Counted from the first letter of the stretch, positions 49,504 to 63,922 are shown. The stretch is 64,000 nucleotides of DNA from Brenneria alni (GCF_003666245.1 NZ_MJLZ01000004.1:110918-174917), one strand, 5' to 3'. Notes: generated by a model not told the origin, from the sequence alone. A program made the numbers and translations.

Positions 49504-50118
49504 ATGATGAAAAAATGGTTAGTGGCCTGTTGTTTGATGTCGGGAATAACATCAACCCTGGTATGGGCTGACGCTGCCAGTGATTTGCAAGGTCGGCTTA
49601 GTAAAGTAAATAGTTTTCATGCCAGTTTCAGCCAGACGGTAACGAGTGCTGATGGTGCGGCAGTACAGGAAGGCGAAGGCGAATTGTGGCTGAAACGGCC
49701 TAACTTATTTAACTGGCAAACCACCTCGCCGGACGAGAGCGTATTGGTGTCCGACGGAAAAACGCTTTGGTTTTACAACCCATTTGTTGAGCAGGTTACG
49801 GCTACCTGGTTAAAAGATGCGACAGGCAATACGCCGTTTATGCTGATTACCCGCAATGACGCCAGTGACTGGCGTCAATACAACGTGATCCAAAAAGGCG
49901 ACGACTTTGAGCTGACGCCAAAGTCCGCCAATGGCAATCTCAAACAATTTGCGATCAGCGTAACCACTAGCGGCACCATTAAAAAATTCACGGCGACCGA
50001 GCAGGATGGGCAGCGTAGTATCTATGTGCTGAAGAATCAGCAAAACAGTGCGGTTGATTCAGCGAAATTTACTTTTACTCCACCGAAAGGTGTGGCGTTG
50101 GACGATCAGCGTCAGTGA
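49504..50118 (+). CDS. lolA: Outer-membrane lipoprotein carrier LolA
   Basis: LolA ferries lipoproteins from LolCDE to LolB. From ATG 49504 (or the next codon) there are 203-204 residues, as in E. coli, with a signal peptide ending VWADAA. The conserved [42 protein letters not shown] and C-terminal [13 protein letters not shown] form the open barrel. rarA follows after 7 bases. Confidence 0.96.
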   Translation: MMKKWLVACCLMSGITSTLVWADAASDLQGRLSKVNSFHASFSQTVTSADGAAVQEGEGELWLKRPNLFNWQTTSPDESVLVSDGKTLWFYNPFVEQVTATWLKDATGNTPFMLITRNDASDWRQYNVIQKGDDFELTPKSANGNLKQFAISVTTSGTIKKFTATEQDGQRSIYVLKNQQNSAVDSAKFTFTPPKGVALDDQRQ

Positions 50119-50125
50119 GGTCAGG

Positions 50126-51469
50126 GTGAGTAATCTGTCACTTGATTTTTCCCGCAATGAGTTTCAGCCACTGGCTGCACGTATGCGGCCGGCAACGTTG
50201 GCGCAGTATATTGGTCAACAGCACCTGCTGGGCGCAGGCAAGCCTTTACCGCGAGCGATTGAGGCCGGGCAGCTCCATTCCATGATCCTTTGGGGGCCGC
50301 CAGGGACAGGGAAAACTACGCTGGCGGAATTAATCGGCCATTGTGGACACGCGGACGTTGAGCGGATTTCGGCTGTCACGTCGGGAATAAAAGAAATTCG
50401 CGAAGCGATCGAACGGGCGAGACAAAACCGTCAAGCCGGGCGTCGAACGATTTTATTTGTTGATGAAGTCCACCGCTTCAATAAAAGCCAACAGGATGCG
50501 TTTTTACCGCACATTGAAGATGGAACGATCACCTTCATCGGCGCGACTACTGAAAATCCTTCTTTCGAACTCAACTCAGCATTGTTATCCCGCGCTCGTG
50601 TGTATTTGCTAAAAGCGCTAACTGCGGAAGATATTGAGCAAGTGCTGCAACAGGCGATGAATGACAGTCAGCGGGGATACGGCGGGCAAAATGTCGTATT
50701 GCCTGATGATACCCGGCGGATGCTGGCCGAGTTAGTCAATGGAGATGCCCGCAGGGCGCTGAATAGTCTGGAAATGATGGCAGACATGGCTGAGGTCGAT
50801 GCGCAGGGCATTCGTACTTTAACGCCAGCCCTGCTTAAGGAAGTCTCCGGCGAACGCAGCGCCCGTTTTGATAACAAAGGCGATCGTTATTATGACCTGA
50901 TCTCAGCGCTGCATAAGTCGGTGAGAGGTTCAGCGCCAGATGCGGCGTTGTATTGGTATGCGCGGATCATTACTGCGGGAGGCGATCCGCTCTACGTTGC
51001 CCGCCGTTTGCTGGCTATTGCGTCTGAGGATGTCGGTAATGCCGACCCTCGGGGGATGCAGGTTGCTATCGCTGCCTGGGACTGCTTTACCCGTGTTGGT
51101 CCGGCGGAAGGTGAGCGCGCTATTGCACAGGCGATTGTTTATCTGGCCTGTGCAGCGAAAAGTAACGCGGTTTACACTGCATTTCAGGCCGCTATGCATG
51201 ATGCACGAGAAAAACCGGATTATGATGTCCCTGAGCATCTGCGCAATGCCCCAACCCGCCTGATGAAAGAAATGGGTCTGGGAGCGGAATATCGTTATGC
51301 CCATAATGAACCCAACGCATATGCGGCAGGAGAGAACTATTTCCCACCCGAAATGGCATCTACGCAGTATTATACACCGTCGTCGCGTGGCCTTGAGGGT
51401 AAAATTGGCGAAAAGCTCGCCTGGCTAGCTGCCCAGGATCAAAATAGCCCGACAAAACGCTACCGCTGA
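50126..51469 (+). CDS. rarA: RarA, replication-associated recombination AAA+ ATPase
   Basis: RarA (MgsA) acts at stalled replication forks with SSB. The start is GTG 50126 after GAGGTCAGG, giving [22 protein letters not shown] and 447 residues as in E. coli; an open frame to 50048 overlaps lolA. It has Walker [10 protein letters not shown] (near residue 57), Walker [11 protein letters not shown] and sensor [17 protein letters not shown]. Confidence 0.96.
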   Translation: MSNLSLDFSRNEFQPLAARMRPATLAQYIGQQHLLGAGKPLPRAIEAGQLHSMILWGPPGTGKTTLAELIGHCGHADVERISAVTSGIKEIREAIERARQNRQAGRRTILFVDEVHRFNKSQQDAFLPHIEDGTITFIGATTENPSFELNSALLSRARVYLLKALTAEDIEQVLQQAMNDSQRGYGGQNVVLPDDTRRMLAELVNGDARRALNSLEMMADMAEVDAQGIRTLTPALLKEVSGERSARFDNKGDRYYDLISALHKSVRGSAPDAALYWYARIITAGGDPLYVARRLLAIASEDVGNADPRGMQVAIAAWDCFTRVGPAEGERAIAQAIVYLACAAKSNAVYTAFQAAMHDAREKPDYDVPEHLRNAPTRLMKEMGLGAEYRYAHNEPNAYAAGENYFPPEMASTQYYTPSSRGLEGKIGEKLAWLAAQDQNSPTKRYR

Positions 51470-51500
51470 ACTAAGCGTTGCGGTAAGGTTAACGGGATAA

Positions 51501-52871
<1,371 letters not shown>

Positions 52872-53191
52872 TTGGTTTTGTTTGTTTCATAAAAAAGCGC
52901 CGGATGGCGCTTTTTTAATTCTGTGACACGGCAATATTTTTTAATCAAAAAAACATTTTTTACAACTCAATATGTTGGCTTTGGTGATATTCCGCCACTA
53001 AATTTATTTAAAATCATGGTGATAGACATTATCCCATCCAGCTATTTACACATTTGATTTTTTGATTGATTAATTATTTAAATCAACGGAAAGATAAGTG
53101 TATTTATCCCGTTCTGGCTGGATTGACTTTTAAATACGCGGTGGCATGATGCGCTCACTCTTTTTTCGGTTGTCTGGTTATCCATTTCACT
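52872..53191. other. Spacer between serS and ycaD
   Basis: These 320 bases hold the serS terminator and then very A/T-rich sequence with no gene I can support. E. coli has dmsABC and ycaC between serS and ycaD; no remnant was recognised. Confidence 0.5.
52891..52916 (+). terminator. Terminator after serS
   Basis: AAAAAAGCGCC (52891-52901) pairs with GGCGCTTTTTT (52906-52916) around GGAT: a strong Rho-independent terminator with a U6 tract. Confidence 0.93.
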
Positions 53192-54343
53192 ATGCCTGCA
53201 TACACTCGCCCAGTGCTCTTACTGCTCTGCGGCCTTTTGCTGCTGACGGTCTGTATTGCCGTGCTGAATACTTTGGTGCCACTTTGGCTTAATTATCAGC
53301 AGCTTCCTGTCTGGCAGGTCGGACTTGTAGGATCGTCTTATTTCACCGGGAATCTGGCCGGGACATTATTTGCCGGCAGGTTAATCAGGCTTTATGGATT
53401 TAATCGCGGTTATTACTGCGCCGCAGTGTTATTTGGAATAGCAACCATTGGGCTGGGAATTTCTGTTGATTTCTGGAGTTGGTTATTCTGGCGTTTTTTG
53501 GCGGGGATGGGTTGCGCATTAATTTGGGTTGTTGTGGAAAGTGCGTTGCTTTGCAGTGGTACACCCTCCCAGAGGGGGCAGCTTTTAGCCTCATACATGA
53601 TGGCATATTATCTTGGCAGCGTAATTGGTCAGTTATCGCTTGGTGTTTTGCCAACGGCGTTATTGAGTATTTTACCCTGGGTTGCGGCGCTGGTTATTCT
53701 GTCAATATTGCCGTTACTGTTTACCCCTATTCCTGTGCCAATAGGGCAGGAGCAAAACATCAATGTATGGCGGATGCTTAAATATCGTAGCGCCCGTTTA
53801 GGCGTTCACGGTTGTGTTATTTCCGGTGTTATTCTGGGTTCGCTGTACGGGTTAATGCCGCTTTATCTTTCCCATCAGGGAATGAGTGATGCGCGAGTAG
53901 GATACTGGATGGCGCTGCTGATTAGTGCGGGTATTGTCGGTCAGTGGCCGGTAGGGCGAATGGCCGACCGGTATGGTCGCCTGCTGGTACTGCGGGTGCT
54001 GGTTTTTGCGGTTATTGTCGGCTGTCTTGCCATGTTGAGTATCAGCAATTATGCCTTGGCTCCCGCATTGTTTGTGTTGGGATGTGCAGGCTTTACGCTT
54101 TATCCCGTCGCCATGTCATGGGCATGTGAAAAGGTTCGTCCCGATGAATTAGTCGCCATGAACCAGGCGCTGTTGCTGAGTTACACGCTGGGTAGCCTAT
54201 GTGGGCCTGGTCTGGCGGCGGTATTGATGCAAACGTATTCAGATCGGTTGTTATTTGTGCTGATTGCCGTGGTTTCATTGTGTTATCTGGCTATCTTGTT
54301 GAAGAAGGCCGATCATCATCCGACGCCGTTAGCGGCGGCCTGA
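53192..54343 (+). CDS. ycaD: YcaD, MFS transporter
   Basis: This 383-residue protein has twelve hydrophobic segments and matches E. coli YcaD (382): [55 protein letters not shown] and [16 protein letters not shown]. The substrate is unknown. It converges with a LysR-family gene two bases downstream. Confidence 0.93.
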   Translation: MPAYTRPVLLLLCGLLLLTVCIAVLNTLVPLWLNYQQLPVWQVGLVGSSYFTGNLAGTLFAGRLIRLYGFNRGYYCAAVLFGIATIGLGISVDFWSWLFWRFLAGMGCALIWVVVESALLCSGTPSQRGQLLASYMMAYYLGSVIGQLSLGVLPTALLSILPWVAALVILSILPLLFTPIPVPIGQEQNINVWRMLKYRSARLGVHGCVISGVILGSLYGLMPLYLSHQGMSDARVGYWMALLISAGIVGQWPVGRMADRYGRLLVLRVLVFAVIVGCLAMLSISNYALAPALFVLGCAGFTLYPVAMSWACEKVRPDELVAMNQALLLSYTLGSLCGPGLAAVLMQTYSDRLLFVLIAVVSLCYLAILLKKADHHPTPLAAA

Positions 54344-54345
54344 AT

Positions 54346-55269
54346 CTATGACTGTACGCTGGCAAGTGAACTCTGGCCAGCGTCGACCATATTGTTCCAC
54401 AATGCCTCTGCAACAGGACTTAGCCGCTGTTTGGCATTTCTGATTAGATAAAAAATACTGGTCAGCTTGAGTTCTTGAGGAGCGATAGCGGCAAGTTTTC
54501 CCTTTTCTATCCATGGGGCTGTGTAATGGTCAGGAAGAAAGCCAATATGTGTGCCAGCCAACAGAAGCAATAAACTTCCTTCAAGATGCCAGGCGGTTTG
54601 ATGAAATCCCTGTTTTGCAACTGGCCCCAACTGTTTGCATATTTCATTGAAAGCGTGTCCTCCAATCAGTAACCTTCGCGGATTAAGTTTTCCAGTTCTC
54701 CATTCTTGTTCAATTTTTTTAGCATCTTCTGCTGTTGAGTAGAAAAAACTATGTTCTATAAAAACAGGCTGATAATAGATATCTGCAGGGATATCGTCGG
54801 GTAATGCACTGAGAACGATATCAATATTGTTATTTTTTAAACGCTCCATCAGGGGAATGTACTCTGTGATCTCAAGTTCTACATTGACTTCTGGACTTTG
54901 GTTATAAAGTTTGGAGATCGCTTCTGACACCACGTTGTTAGGATGGGTAGCTATGTTATCCAAACATCCCAATCTTACTGTACCAATGAGCTGATGCTTA
55001 ATTCTCGCTAATCGATTGGCAAAATCATCCAGTGTGGCTATAACGGACTTTGCTTCCTGATAGACAACTTCACCTTCGGTTGTCAGGGCGAAACCACCCC
55101 GGCCCCGTTCACAGAGTACCAGACCCAGTGTGTCTTCAAGCCGCGAAAGGTAGTGACTGAGCACGGGTTGGCTTAACCCTGTCGCGGTCTGGGCGTTGGT
55201 AATTCCTTGTTTTTCTACTATTTTACAGAACAGTTTTAACCAACGAATCTCCAGTTTATCTAAGCGCAT
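54346..55269 (-). CDS. LysR-family transcriptional regulator
   Basis: This 307-residue regulator has an N-terminal winged HTH (IRWLKLFCKIVEKQGITNAQTATGLSQPVLSHYLSRLEDTLG, residues about 8-50) and a C-terminal periplasmic-binding-like sensor domain. It is divergent from the permease-DUF917-hydantoinase genes, which LysR regulators typically control, so it probably senses their substrate or product. E. coli also has a LysR gene (ycaN) near here, but I cannot claim orthology. Confidence 0.9.
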   Translation of the reverse strand: MRLDKLEIRWLKLFCKIVEKQGITNAQTATGLSQPVLSHYLSRLEDTLGLVLCERGRGGFALTTEGEVVYQEAKSVIATLDDFANRLARIKHQLIGTVRLGCLDNIATHPNNVVSEAISKLYNQSPEVNVELEITEYIPLMERLKNNNIDIVLSALPDDIPADIYYQPVFIEHSFFYSTAEDAKKIEQEWRTGKLNPRRLLIGGHAFNEICKQLGPVAKQGFHQTAWHLEGSLLLLLAGTHIGFLPDHYTAPWIEKGKLAAIAPQELKLTSIFYLIRNAKQRLSPVAEALWNNMVDAGQSSLASVQS

Positions 55270-55427
55270 AGCCGTCCCTTTGAATACATAACATATTTAA
55301 ATGTTAACATCATAATATATCCGTATTAATCAATATAATTCCCATTTATCTTATATGCACGTCACATACTAATGTGAGTTCCACAAGAAAACGTGGTTTT
55401 ATGCGTCACACCGGGGTTCCTCTCATA

Positions 55428-55465
55428 AAAAATGGCACGGCCAATTATTTGGTCGTGCCATTTTT
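55428..55465 (+). terminator. Leader terminator/attenuator upstream of permease gene
   Basis: AAATGGCACGGCCAA pairs with TTGGTCGTGCCATTT (one G-U) around a short loop, followed by further T. It lies inside the leader between the divergent LysR gene and the permease start at 55543. Upstream, TGTGA/TCACA and CCAC/GTGG (55381-55396) can form nested stems, so regulated read-through is possible. Confidence 0.62.
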
Positions 55466-55542
55466 CTATACGGCATCACCTAACCGCTATAAAATATAAC
55501 AAAGGCAAGGTAATTATTAGCTGGTTATTTAATGGAGGACAT

Positions 55543-56847
55543 ATGTCCCAAGGGGATGTTGTATCGGTAGATGAACCTGAGGCGCGGCAAATCTATGACT
55601 ATGAATATGAACCCGTACCGCCCGAGGCCCGCAAACGCTGGTATGTTATTGCCCTGATATGGCTGGCGATTGGTATTGATATTTCAGGTTTATTTCTCGG
55701 CGCTTTTTTAAGTTCCGGCTTGCCTTTCACACAGGCGGTCAGTGCTACGCTTATTGGTTCAGCTCTGTTGGGAATACTGGCGGCATTATGTGCTAACGTC
55801 GGATATGGCTGCGGGCTGTCCACCACATTACTCAGCATTTCTGTATTTGGCCGTCTCGGCGGTAAATTGATTGGTATTTTCTCCGCGATTTCCCTGATTG
55901 GATGGTTTGCGTTTCAGCTCGATTTCTTCGGCGTTATGCTGCAAAAAGCATTAATGCACTATCAATTAGATCCCGGTCGCTTACCCATACTTTTATTCGG
56001 TATGGTGTTAATGACGTTTACCGCTATTTGGGGAGTCAGGGCGCTGGGAAAGTTAAGCATATTCAGTGTGCCGCTTATGCTGATATTAATTGTCACGGGC
56101 ATTGTGCTGGCTGCCACAAGTCATTCTCCTCCACCCTTGATGGTAATTAAATCACCTATCAGTTTAGGCTCGGCCATCTCCTATGTTGTCTCTATCTGGA
56201 TTGTTGCTGCGGTGATGTCCCCGGATATTGCCCGTTATGCTAAAACCCAGAAAGATGCAATATTGGGAGCAGGGATAGGTTTTTTTCTGGGGAACAGCTC
56301 AACAATACTTGTTGCGTTAGTATTGACCAAAATGGTTGGCAGTAATGATCTTGTTGAGGTTTTTTTCAGTATAGGACTAGGACTATCGGCTATTTTTGTG
56401 TTGATCTTTGCACAATGGACAACGAACAGTTCTAATCTCATTTCTGCATCTTTAGGGCTATCAGTCGTTATCAGAATACTATCACGCCCCGTTTTGGTCA
56501 TATCTATGGCTGTAGTGGGCTTGATACTGTCCTTTAATGGCATGATTAATAACTTTGCCACCTTTTTATCACTCCTCGGTGTGCTTATTTCACCTATAGC
56601 TGGTGTTTATCTTGTCGAATATTACTTTTTTGACCTTCCCAGTTTGAAACAAGCACTATCTCAATCTTCAGCTCTTAATATCCCAGCAGCTATAGCTTGG
56701 ATGTGTGGTGGTGTAGTGAGTTTATTATCATCTCCCGATTTTTTAGGCGTATTGACCATCAGCACTATTCCCGCTTTAGACGGGGCTTTGATCAGTATGG
56801 CGGCTTATATCTTCTTATATAAATTTATATCACATCAGAGAAGCTAA
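55543..56847 (+). CDS. NCS1-type (CodB-like) nucleobase/hydantoin permease
   Basis: ATG 55543 follows GGAGGACAT at ideal spacing and gives 434 residues. About twelve membrane spans begin after a 40-residue acidic N-terminus (VPPEARKRWYVIALIWLAIGIDISGLFLGAFLSSG). IWIVAAVMSPDIARYAKTQKDA is typical of cytosine-permease-like NCS1 proteins. The linked DUF917 and hydantoinase genes suggest a hydantoin, thiohydantoin or other cyclic ureide as substrate; that is inference. Confidence 0.85.
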   Translation: MSQGDVVSVDEPEARQIYDYEYEPVPPEARKRWYVIALIWLAIGIDISGLFLGAFLSSGLPFTQAVSATLIGSALLGILAALCANVGYGCGLSTTLLSISVFGRLGGKLIGIFSAISLIGWFAFQLDFFGVMLQKALMHYQLDPGRLPILLFGMVLMTFTAIWGVRALGKLSIFSVPLMLILIVTGIVLAATSHSPPPLMVIKSPISLGSAISYVVSIWIVAAVMSPDIARYAKTQKDAILGAGIGFFLGNSSTILVALVLTKMVGSNDLVEVFFSIGLGLSAIFVLIFAQWTTNSSNLISASLGLSVVIRILSRPVLVISMAVVGLILSFNGMINNFATFLSLLGVLISPIAGVYLVEYYFFDLPSLKQALSQSSALNIPAAIAWMCGGVVSLLSSPDFLGVLTISTIPALDGALISMAAYIFLYKFISHQRS

Positions 56848-56894
56848 CGTATCGTTGGCAACTGTGGGTAATAGCCATAACAACTAGGTAAATT

Positions 56895-58004
56895 ATGCTC
56901 CGTTATGTTGATGATGAAAAGATTGATGATATTTCTCTGGGCGCGGCTATTCTCGGTACAGGTGGTGGCGGTGATCCACATATCGGTTCTTTAATAGCAA
57001 AACATGCACTGCGGGAAGGTATGCCAGTTCCTATATTAAATTTGGATGATGTAAAAGATGATGATCTTTTCATTCCATGTAGCACAGTAGGTGCGCCAAC
57101 CGTTGCTGTCGAAAAAATTATCTCTCCGCGCCAGATTGTATTGGCATTTGAAACGATGGAGCAAGTGTTAGCGCGGTCTGCTGCCGGAACATTTTCAATT
57201 GAGGTCGGGGGTATTAACTCCCTAATACCTTTCATCATTGCAGCAAAAAAAGGATTACCCGTTATTGACTGTGATGCAATGGGGCGAGCTTTTCCAGAAG
57301 CACAGATGGTAACGTTTTTCCTGGATGGTTTACCCTCGGCCCCCAATACGCTGGCCGATGAGAAAGGGAATTCAGTGATCCTTAACCCTATAGACGGTAT
57401 ATGGTCTGAACGCCTGGCGAGAGCGATTACTGAACAAATGGGGGCTGCCTGTGCCATGTGCGACTACTCGTTAAATGGCAGGCAGCTTAAGCAAAGCGCG
57501 CTTAAGGGAACCCTGACGCTAGCTGAAAATATTGGAAATACCCTACGGCTGGCTCATCAATCGGGAAGTAACGCGGTTCAATCCTTACTTTCAGTATTAA
57601 ATGCGCACATCATTGCATCTGGCAAAATTATTGATGTTGACCGGCGTACCACCGGAGGTTTCGCCAGGGGAAAAGTGGTTCTTGGCGGTACGGGGCATTC
57701 GAAAGGCGAGATGTTTACCGTGCTTTTTCAGAATGAGCTTTTGCTGGCTTATCGCTCCTCTGAGGCTGCGATGCCGACTCAGGATAATCTGCTGGCTGTT
57801 GTGCCTGATTTGATTTCAATACTAGACAGTGAAACAGGGCACCCCATCATTACTGAGCAACTGCGCTATGGCCAGCGTGTAGAGGTCATTGCCTATCCGT
57901 GTAATGAAAAGTGGCGAACGACTAAAGGACTTGAGGTTGTCGGACCGGGCTATTTTGGGTATCCGGTACAGTATGTGCCGATAGAGCAGCTTGCGAACCG
58001 CTGA
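56895..58004 (+). CDS. DUF917 (S-methyl-thiohydantoin desulfurase-like) protein
   Basis: This 369-residue protein belongs to the DUF917 family, some members of which are described as S-methyl-thiohydantoin desulfurases. It begins with a glycine-rich LGTGGGGDP motif (residues about 20-28) and continues with IEVGGINSLIPFIIAAKKGLPVIDCDAMGRAFPEAQM. DUF917 genes commonly sit beside hydantoinase/oxoprolinase genes, as here (6 bases upstream). The true substrate is not known. Confidence 0.85.
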   Translation: MLRYVDDEKIDDISLGAAILGTGGGGDPHIGSLIAKHALREGMPVPILNLDDVKDDDLFIPCSTVGAPTVAVEKIISPRQIVLAFETMEQVLARSAAGTFSIEVGGINSLIPFIIAAKKGLPVIDCDAMGRAFPEAQMVTFFLDGLPSAPNTLADEKGNSVILNPIDGIWSERLARAITEQMGAACAMCDYSLNGRQLKQSALKGTLTLAENIGNTLRLAHQSGSNAVQSLLSVLNAHIIASGKIIDVDRRTTGGFARGKVVLGGTGHSKGEMFTVLFQNELLLAYRSSEAAMPTQDNLLAVVPDLISILDSETGHPIITEQLRYGQRVEVIAYPCNEKWRTTKGLEVVGPGYFGYPVQYVPIEQLANR

Positions 58005-58010
58005 GGTCTT

Positions 58011-59579
58011 ATGTCCGGGAAAAATGATTACCGCCTCGGCATTGATGTCGGCGGCACCAACACTGATGCCGCTATTTTGGATACCGATCTTCGGTGTATC
58101 GCCACGGCAAAGTGTCCCACCAGTGATGATATTTATAGCGGTATTAGACAGGCTATCTCACAGGTAGTTGAACTGTCTGGTATTCAACCGCAAGAAATTC
58201 GTTATGCCATGCTGGGTACTACGCAATGCACCAATGCGATTGTAGAGCGAAAAGGGTTGAATCGGGTGGGGCTTTTAAGACTGAGTTTACCCAGCAGTGA
58301 TGGCATTCCTCCTCTATTTGACTGGAGCGATGAATGGCGCCAAACTCTCGGCCCACATTTTTATCAGCTTCATGGTGGTTATGAGTTTGACGGCAAGGAA
58401 ATTCATGCCGTTATGTTTGATGAGGTCATGGCTGCGTGTGAAAAAATGCGTGGGAATGTTGATAGCGTAGCCATTTGTGGGGTGTTCTCACCGGTGAATA
58501 GTGCGCAGGAACAACGGGTTGCTGACTGGATTAGCGACGCCTTACCTGATGTTTCCCTGTCGCTGTCATATCGAATAGGGAATATTGGCCTGTTGGAAAG
58601 AGAAAATGCCACTATTCTCAACGCCGCGCTACAGCGCACCGCACATCGCTTTGTCGATGGTTTTATACAAGCGTTATCACACCAAGGCATTAAAGCTACC
58701 CCCTTTTTCGGACAAAATGATGGGACACTGATGTCTGAAAATACGGTCAAACAGTATCCCATCCTGACGATGGCCTGTGGCCCGACCAACTCTATTCGCG
58801 GAGCTTGCCATTTGTCGGGGCTCGACAATGCATTAATCATCGATGTTGGCGGTACGACGACGGATATCGGAGTGTTGGTAAATGGCTTTCCGCGAGAATC
58901 GGCAATTGCAGTAGAAGTGGGGGACATTCGCACTAACTTCAGAATGCCGGATATCGTCTCTATTGGTATCGGCGGCGGCACCTGTGTGCGGCGGGATCCG
59001 GTTGGAAACATCACCCTGGGGCCTGATAGCGTTGGCTATCGTCTTTTACAAAAAGGTCTGAGCTTTGGCGGCAACACACTAACCTTAAGCGATGTGATGT
59101 TACAGTTAGATGCGAGCCGGTGGCCTTCGGATCTTACGCAGACATTACCTGAGCTGGACCCGGTATTTTGCTGGCAAACGTACCAGAAAATGATTCAGCA
59201 GGTTGAGGAGGCGATAGATCGCATGAAATCGTCCGTCGACAGTGTTCCGGCCATATTAGTCGGCGGCGGAAGTATATTGTTGCCTGACACGCTCTCCGGT
59301 ATCAGTACGGTGATCCGCCCGCAGCACTTTGATGCGGCTAATGCAGTTGGTGTTGCTTTAGGGCTGGTAGGAGCCCAGACCGATAAGGTAGTCAAAATGT
59401 CTGAACACGATCGCGACCGTATAAGGCTCGATTTGCAGCAGCAGACCATTGCGCTGGCGGAGCAGACGGGGGCGCTTGTGGGCAGCGTTGTGATCATTGA
59501 CTATCAGGAGATCCCGCTGGCCTATTTGCCGGGAAATGCGGTTCAGGTGAAGATTAAAGCGGCAGGCCTGCTGGCATAA
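58011..59579 (+). CDS. Hydantoinase/oxoprolinase (HyuA-like) family protein
   Basis: This 522-residue protein has the Hydant_A_N domain (LGIDVGGTNTDAAILD, LGTTQCTNAIVERKGLNRVGLLRL) and the Hydantoinase_A domain with the ATPase-like IDVGGTTTDIGVLVNGFPRE and GIGGGTCVR. These enzymes open hydantoin or 5-oxoproline rings, usually with ATP. It is shorter than full HyuA and typical of the versions paired with DUF917. A terminator follows. Confidence 0.88.
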   Translation: MSGKNDYRLGIDVGGTNTDAAILDTDLRCIATAKCPTSDDIYSGIRQAISQVVELSGIQPQEIRYAMLGTTQCTNAIVERKGLNRVGLLRLSLPSSDGIPPLFDWSDEWRQTLGPHFYQLHGGYEFDGKEIHAVMFDEVMAACEKMRGNVDSVAICGVFSPVNSAQEQRVADWISDALPDVSLSLSYRIGNIGLLERENATILNAALQRTAHRFVDGFIQALSHQGIKATPFFGQNDGTLMSENTVKQYPILTMACGPTNSIRGACHLSGLDNALIIDVGGTTTDIGVLVNGFPRESAIAVEVGDIRTNFRMPDIVSIGIGGGTCVRRDPVGNITLGPDSVGYRLLQKGLSFGGNTLTLSDVMLQLDASRWPSDLTQTLPELDPVFCWQTYQKMIQQVEEAIDRMKSSVDSVPAILVGGGSILLPDTLSGISTVIRPQHFDAANAVGVALGLVGAQTDKVVKMSEHDRDRIRLDLQQQTIALAEQTGALVGSVVIIDYQEIPLAYLPGNAVQVKIKAAGLLA

Positions 59580-59584
59580 CGGCT

Positions 59585-59612
59585 GCCCATCAGTCATGTG
59601 AGACTGATGGGC
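59585..59612. terminator. Terminator between hydantoinase gene and pflA
   Basis: GCCCATCAGTC (59585-59595) pairs perfectly with GACTGATGGGC (59602-59612) around ATGTGA, then GGTTTGGTC. It can serve the hydantoinase operon; pflA converges on it. Confidence 0.7.
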
Positions 59613-59634
59613 GGTTTGGTCTTCGGTGCGTGAA

Positions 59635-60375
59635 TTAATACATCACTTTATGACCGTATCCTTCAAGAATGGATTTTACGCGATCCATTGACTCCGCTTT
59701 GGGTGGTTTCACACCATCTAGCTGGTACTCCTCACCCATTGCTATCCACTTGTGCTTACCGAGTTCATGGTAGGGAAGCAATTCGATTTTTTCGATGTTC
59801 GACATGTCCTTAGTGAACTCACCAAGCATATGCGCAGATTTATCATCATCTGACCAGCCGGGGACGACAACATAGCGTATCCAGGTACGTTGGTTACGTT
59901 TTGCCAGATAGCGGGCAAAATCGAGTGTCCGATGATTAGAAACGCCCACCAGATTCTGGTGTACATCATCATTCATCTGCTTCAGATCAAGCATCACTAA
60001 ATCGCTGACATCCAGAAGTTCATCAATTACCGGATCATAACGACGTACAAACCCGTTGGTATCCAGACAAGTATTGATGCCTTCCTCACGGCAGGCGCGG
60101 AACCAGTCACGTACAAATTCAGCCTGTAGAATAGCTTCCCCGCCGGAGGCTGTAACACCGCCGCCTGACGCGTTCATAAAATGGCGATAAGTTACTACCT
60201 CTTTCATTAACTCTTCTACCGTAATTTCCTTACCGGCGTGAGTGTCCCAGGTATCCCGATTGTGACAGTACAGGCAGCGCATCAGACAGCCTTGAAAGAA
60301 AACGATAAAGCGAATTCCAGGGCCATCGACAGTACCGCAGGATTCGAAAGAGTGGATGCGACCGATTACTGACAT
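59635..60375 (-). CDS. pflA: Pyruvate formate-lyase activating enzyme PflA
   Basis: PflA is a radical-SAM enzyme that makes the glycyl radical on PflB. The CX3CX2C cluster ligands are C30, C34 and C37 ([16 protein letters not shown]). The 246 residues match E. coli PflA. It is downstream of pflB with a terminator between them, suggesting separate expression. Confidence 0.97.
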   Translation of the reverse strand: MSVIGRIHSFESCGTVDGPGIRFIVFFQGCLMRCLYCHNRDTWDTHAGKEITVEELMKEVVTYRHFMNASGGGVTASGGEAILQAEFVRDWFRACREEGINTCLDTNGFVRRYDPVIDELLDVSDLVMLDLKQMNDDVHQNLVGVSNHRTLDFARYLAKRNQRTWIRYVVVPGWSDDDKSAHMLGEFTKDMSNIEKIELLPYHELGKHKWIAMGEEYQLDGVKPPKAESMDRVKSILEGYGHKVMY

Positions 60376-60602
60376 TGCGAGGTGTTCTCCAGGTTTGACC
60401 GACCAATAGCGGTCTTTGTGGGCGCAGTCATTAGAAAATAGGCGGGATAGCTGTCAACGAGGGGAGGACAGCGCACACCACCCGGTTGATGCTGCGTCGA
60501 ATCTATTTTGCCAGCCATCCACAACATTGCCGCGATATAGCGGGCTGGCAAAACAGATTTAGTACGATGTTAATACCGCGGTTTAACCCTATATGGAGTG
60601 AG

Positions 60603-60630
60603 AAAAAGGCCCCACTTACGTGGAGCCTTT
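60603..60630 (-). terminator. Terminator after pflB
   Basis: AAAGGC-CCAC pairs with GTGG-GCCTTT (one mismatch) around TTAC; on the minus strand it is followed by TTTTTCTC, 31 bases after the pflB stop. Confidence 0.85.
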
Positions 60631-60660
60631 ATTTTACGCCTTTTCAGACAGTCAGGGAAA

Positions 60661-62946
<2,286 letters not shown>

Positions 62947-63003
62947 TTTACACCTACCTTTGATATGGATTTTTTAAAACCCGACGTTGCGGCTGATTGC
63001 ACC

Positions 63004-63861
63004 CTAGTGCTTGTCTCCGCCGCGCAAATAAATTACCCAATATGTTAAACCTACCAGTAAGCCACCACCAATGATGTTCCCTATCGTGACAGGAATCAGG
63101 TTGTCGGTGATGAAATGGCTAACGGTTAAATGTTCAAACTGAGAGGGCGCCATTCCTATTGCCTGCCAGAATTCTGGCTCGGCGAAATTTTTGATTACGA
63201 TCCCCATTGGAATCATAAACATATTGGCGATACTGTGTTCAAACCCACAGGCGACAAACATGGCGACCGGTAAAATCATCGCAAACATCTTGTCTGTCAG
63301 GGTACGACCGGAATAGCTCATCCACACGGCCAGGCACACCATCAGATTTGCCAGAATCCCCAGGCACAGAGCTTCCACAAACGTGTGCTCAAGTTTGTGT
63401 TCAGCGGTTTGCAGAACGTTGAGTCCCCATGCGCCATTGGCGACCATGTGTTCGCTGGAAAACCAGATCAGCGCAACAAAGAAAAGTGCGCCAAATAAGT
63501 TTCCGATATAGACATTAACCCAGTTAAAGGCTAATTGCTTCCAGGTAATACGTCCACTGGCCTTGGCAATGACAGTCAGTACGGTGGAAGTAAATAAATC
63601 CGCGCCACAAACGACGACCAGCATTAACCCCAGGGAGAAACAGATACCACCGATAAGTTTGGCGATACCAAAAGGTATCGTCGACGTACCGGTCGTGGAT
63701 GTAATATAAAAAACAAACGCAATCGAGATAAAAACGCCCGCAGTGATCGCTAAATAAAACGTGGTCCACGGTTGCTTTGTTGCTTTATAGACACCGGCAT
63801 CTTCGGCGACTTTCGCCATCGCGGCCGGTAACAGTAGAGTAAAGGGGTTGTCAGCTTTCAC
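63004..63861 (-). CDS. focA: Formate channel FocA
   Basis: FocA is a pentameric formate channel of the FNT family; 285 residues as in E. coli. It has six membrane spans and the conserved TVLTVIAKASGRITWKQLAFNWVNVYIGNLFGA and CNWMV-like region (NLMVCLAVWMSYSGRTLTDK). It exports formate made by PflB. Confidence 0.97.
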   Translation of the reverse strand: MKADNPFTLLLPAAMAKVAEDAGVYKATKQPWTTFYLAITAGVFISIAFVFYITSTTGTSTIPFGIAKLIGGICFSLGLMLVVVCGADLFTSTVLTVIAKASGRITWKQLAFNWVNVYIGNLFGALFFVALIWFSSEHMVANGAWGLNVLQTAEHKLEHTFVEALCLGILANLMVCLAVWMSYSGRTLTDKMFAMILPVAMFVACGFEHSIANMFMIPMGIVIKNFAEPEFWQAIGMAPSQFEHLTVSHFITDNLIPVTIGNIIGGGLLVGLTYWVIYLRGGDKH

Positions 63862-63922
63862 ACTAACTCTCTCTTAAAATTTATCAGCGTTGAGATACTA
63901 GCAAAGCAGTATAAAGCAAAAT

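Noticed and set aside
55370..55430. Small xanthine-type (NMT1) or guanidine riboswitch before the NCS1 permease
   Set aside because: The remembered conserved loops are not visible, so no class is assigned; only a generic structured leader is reported.
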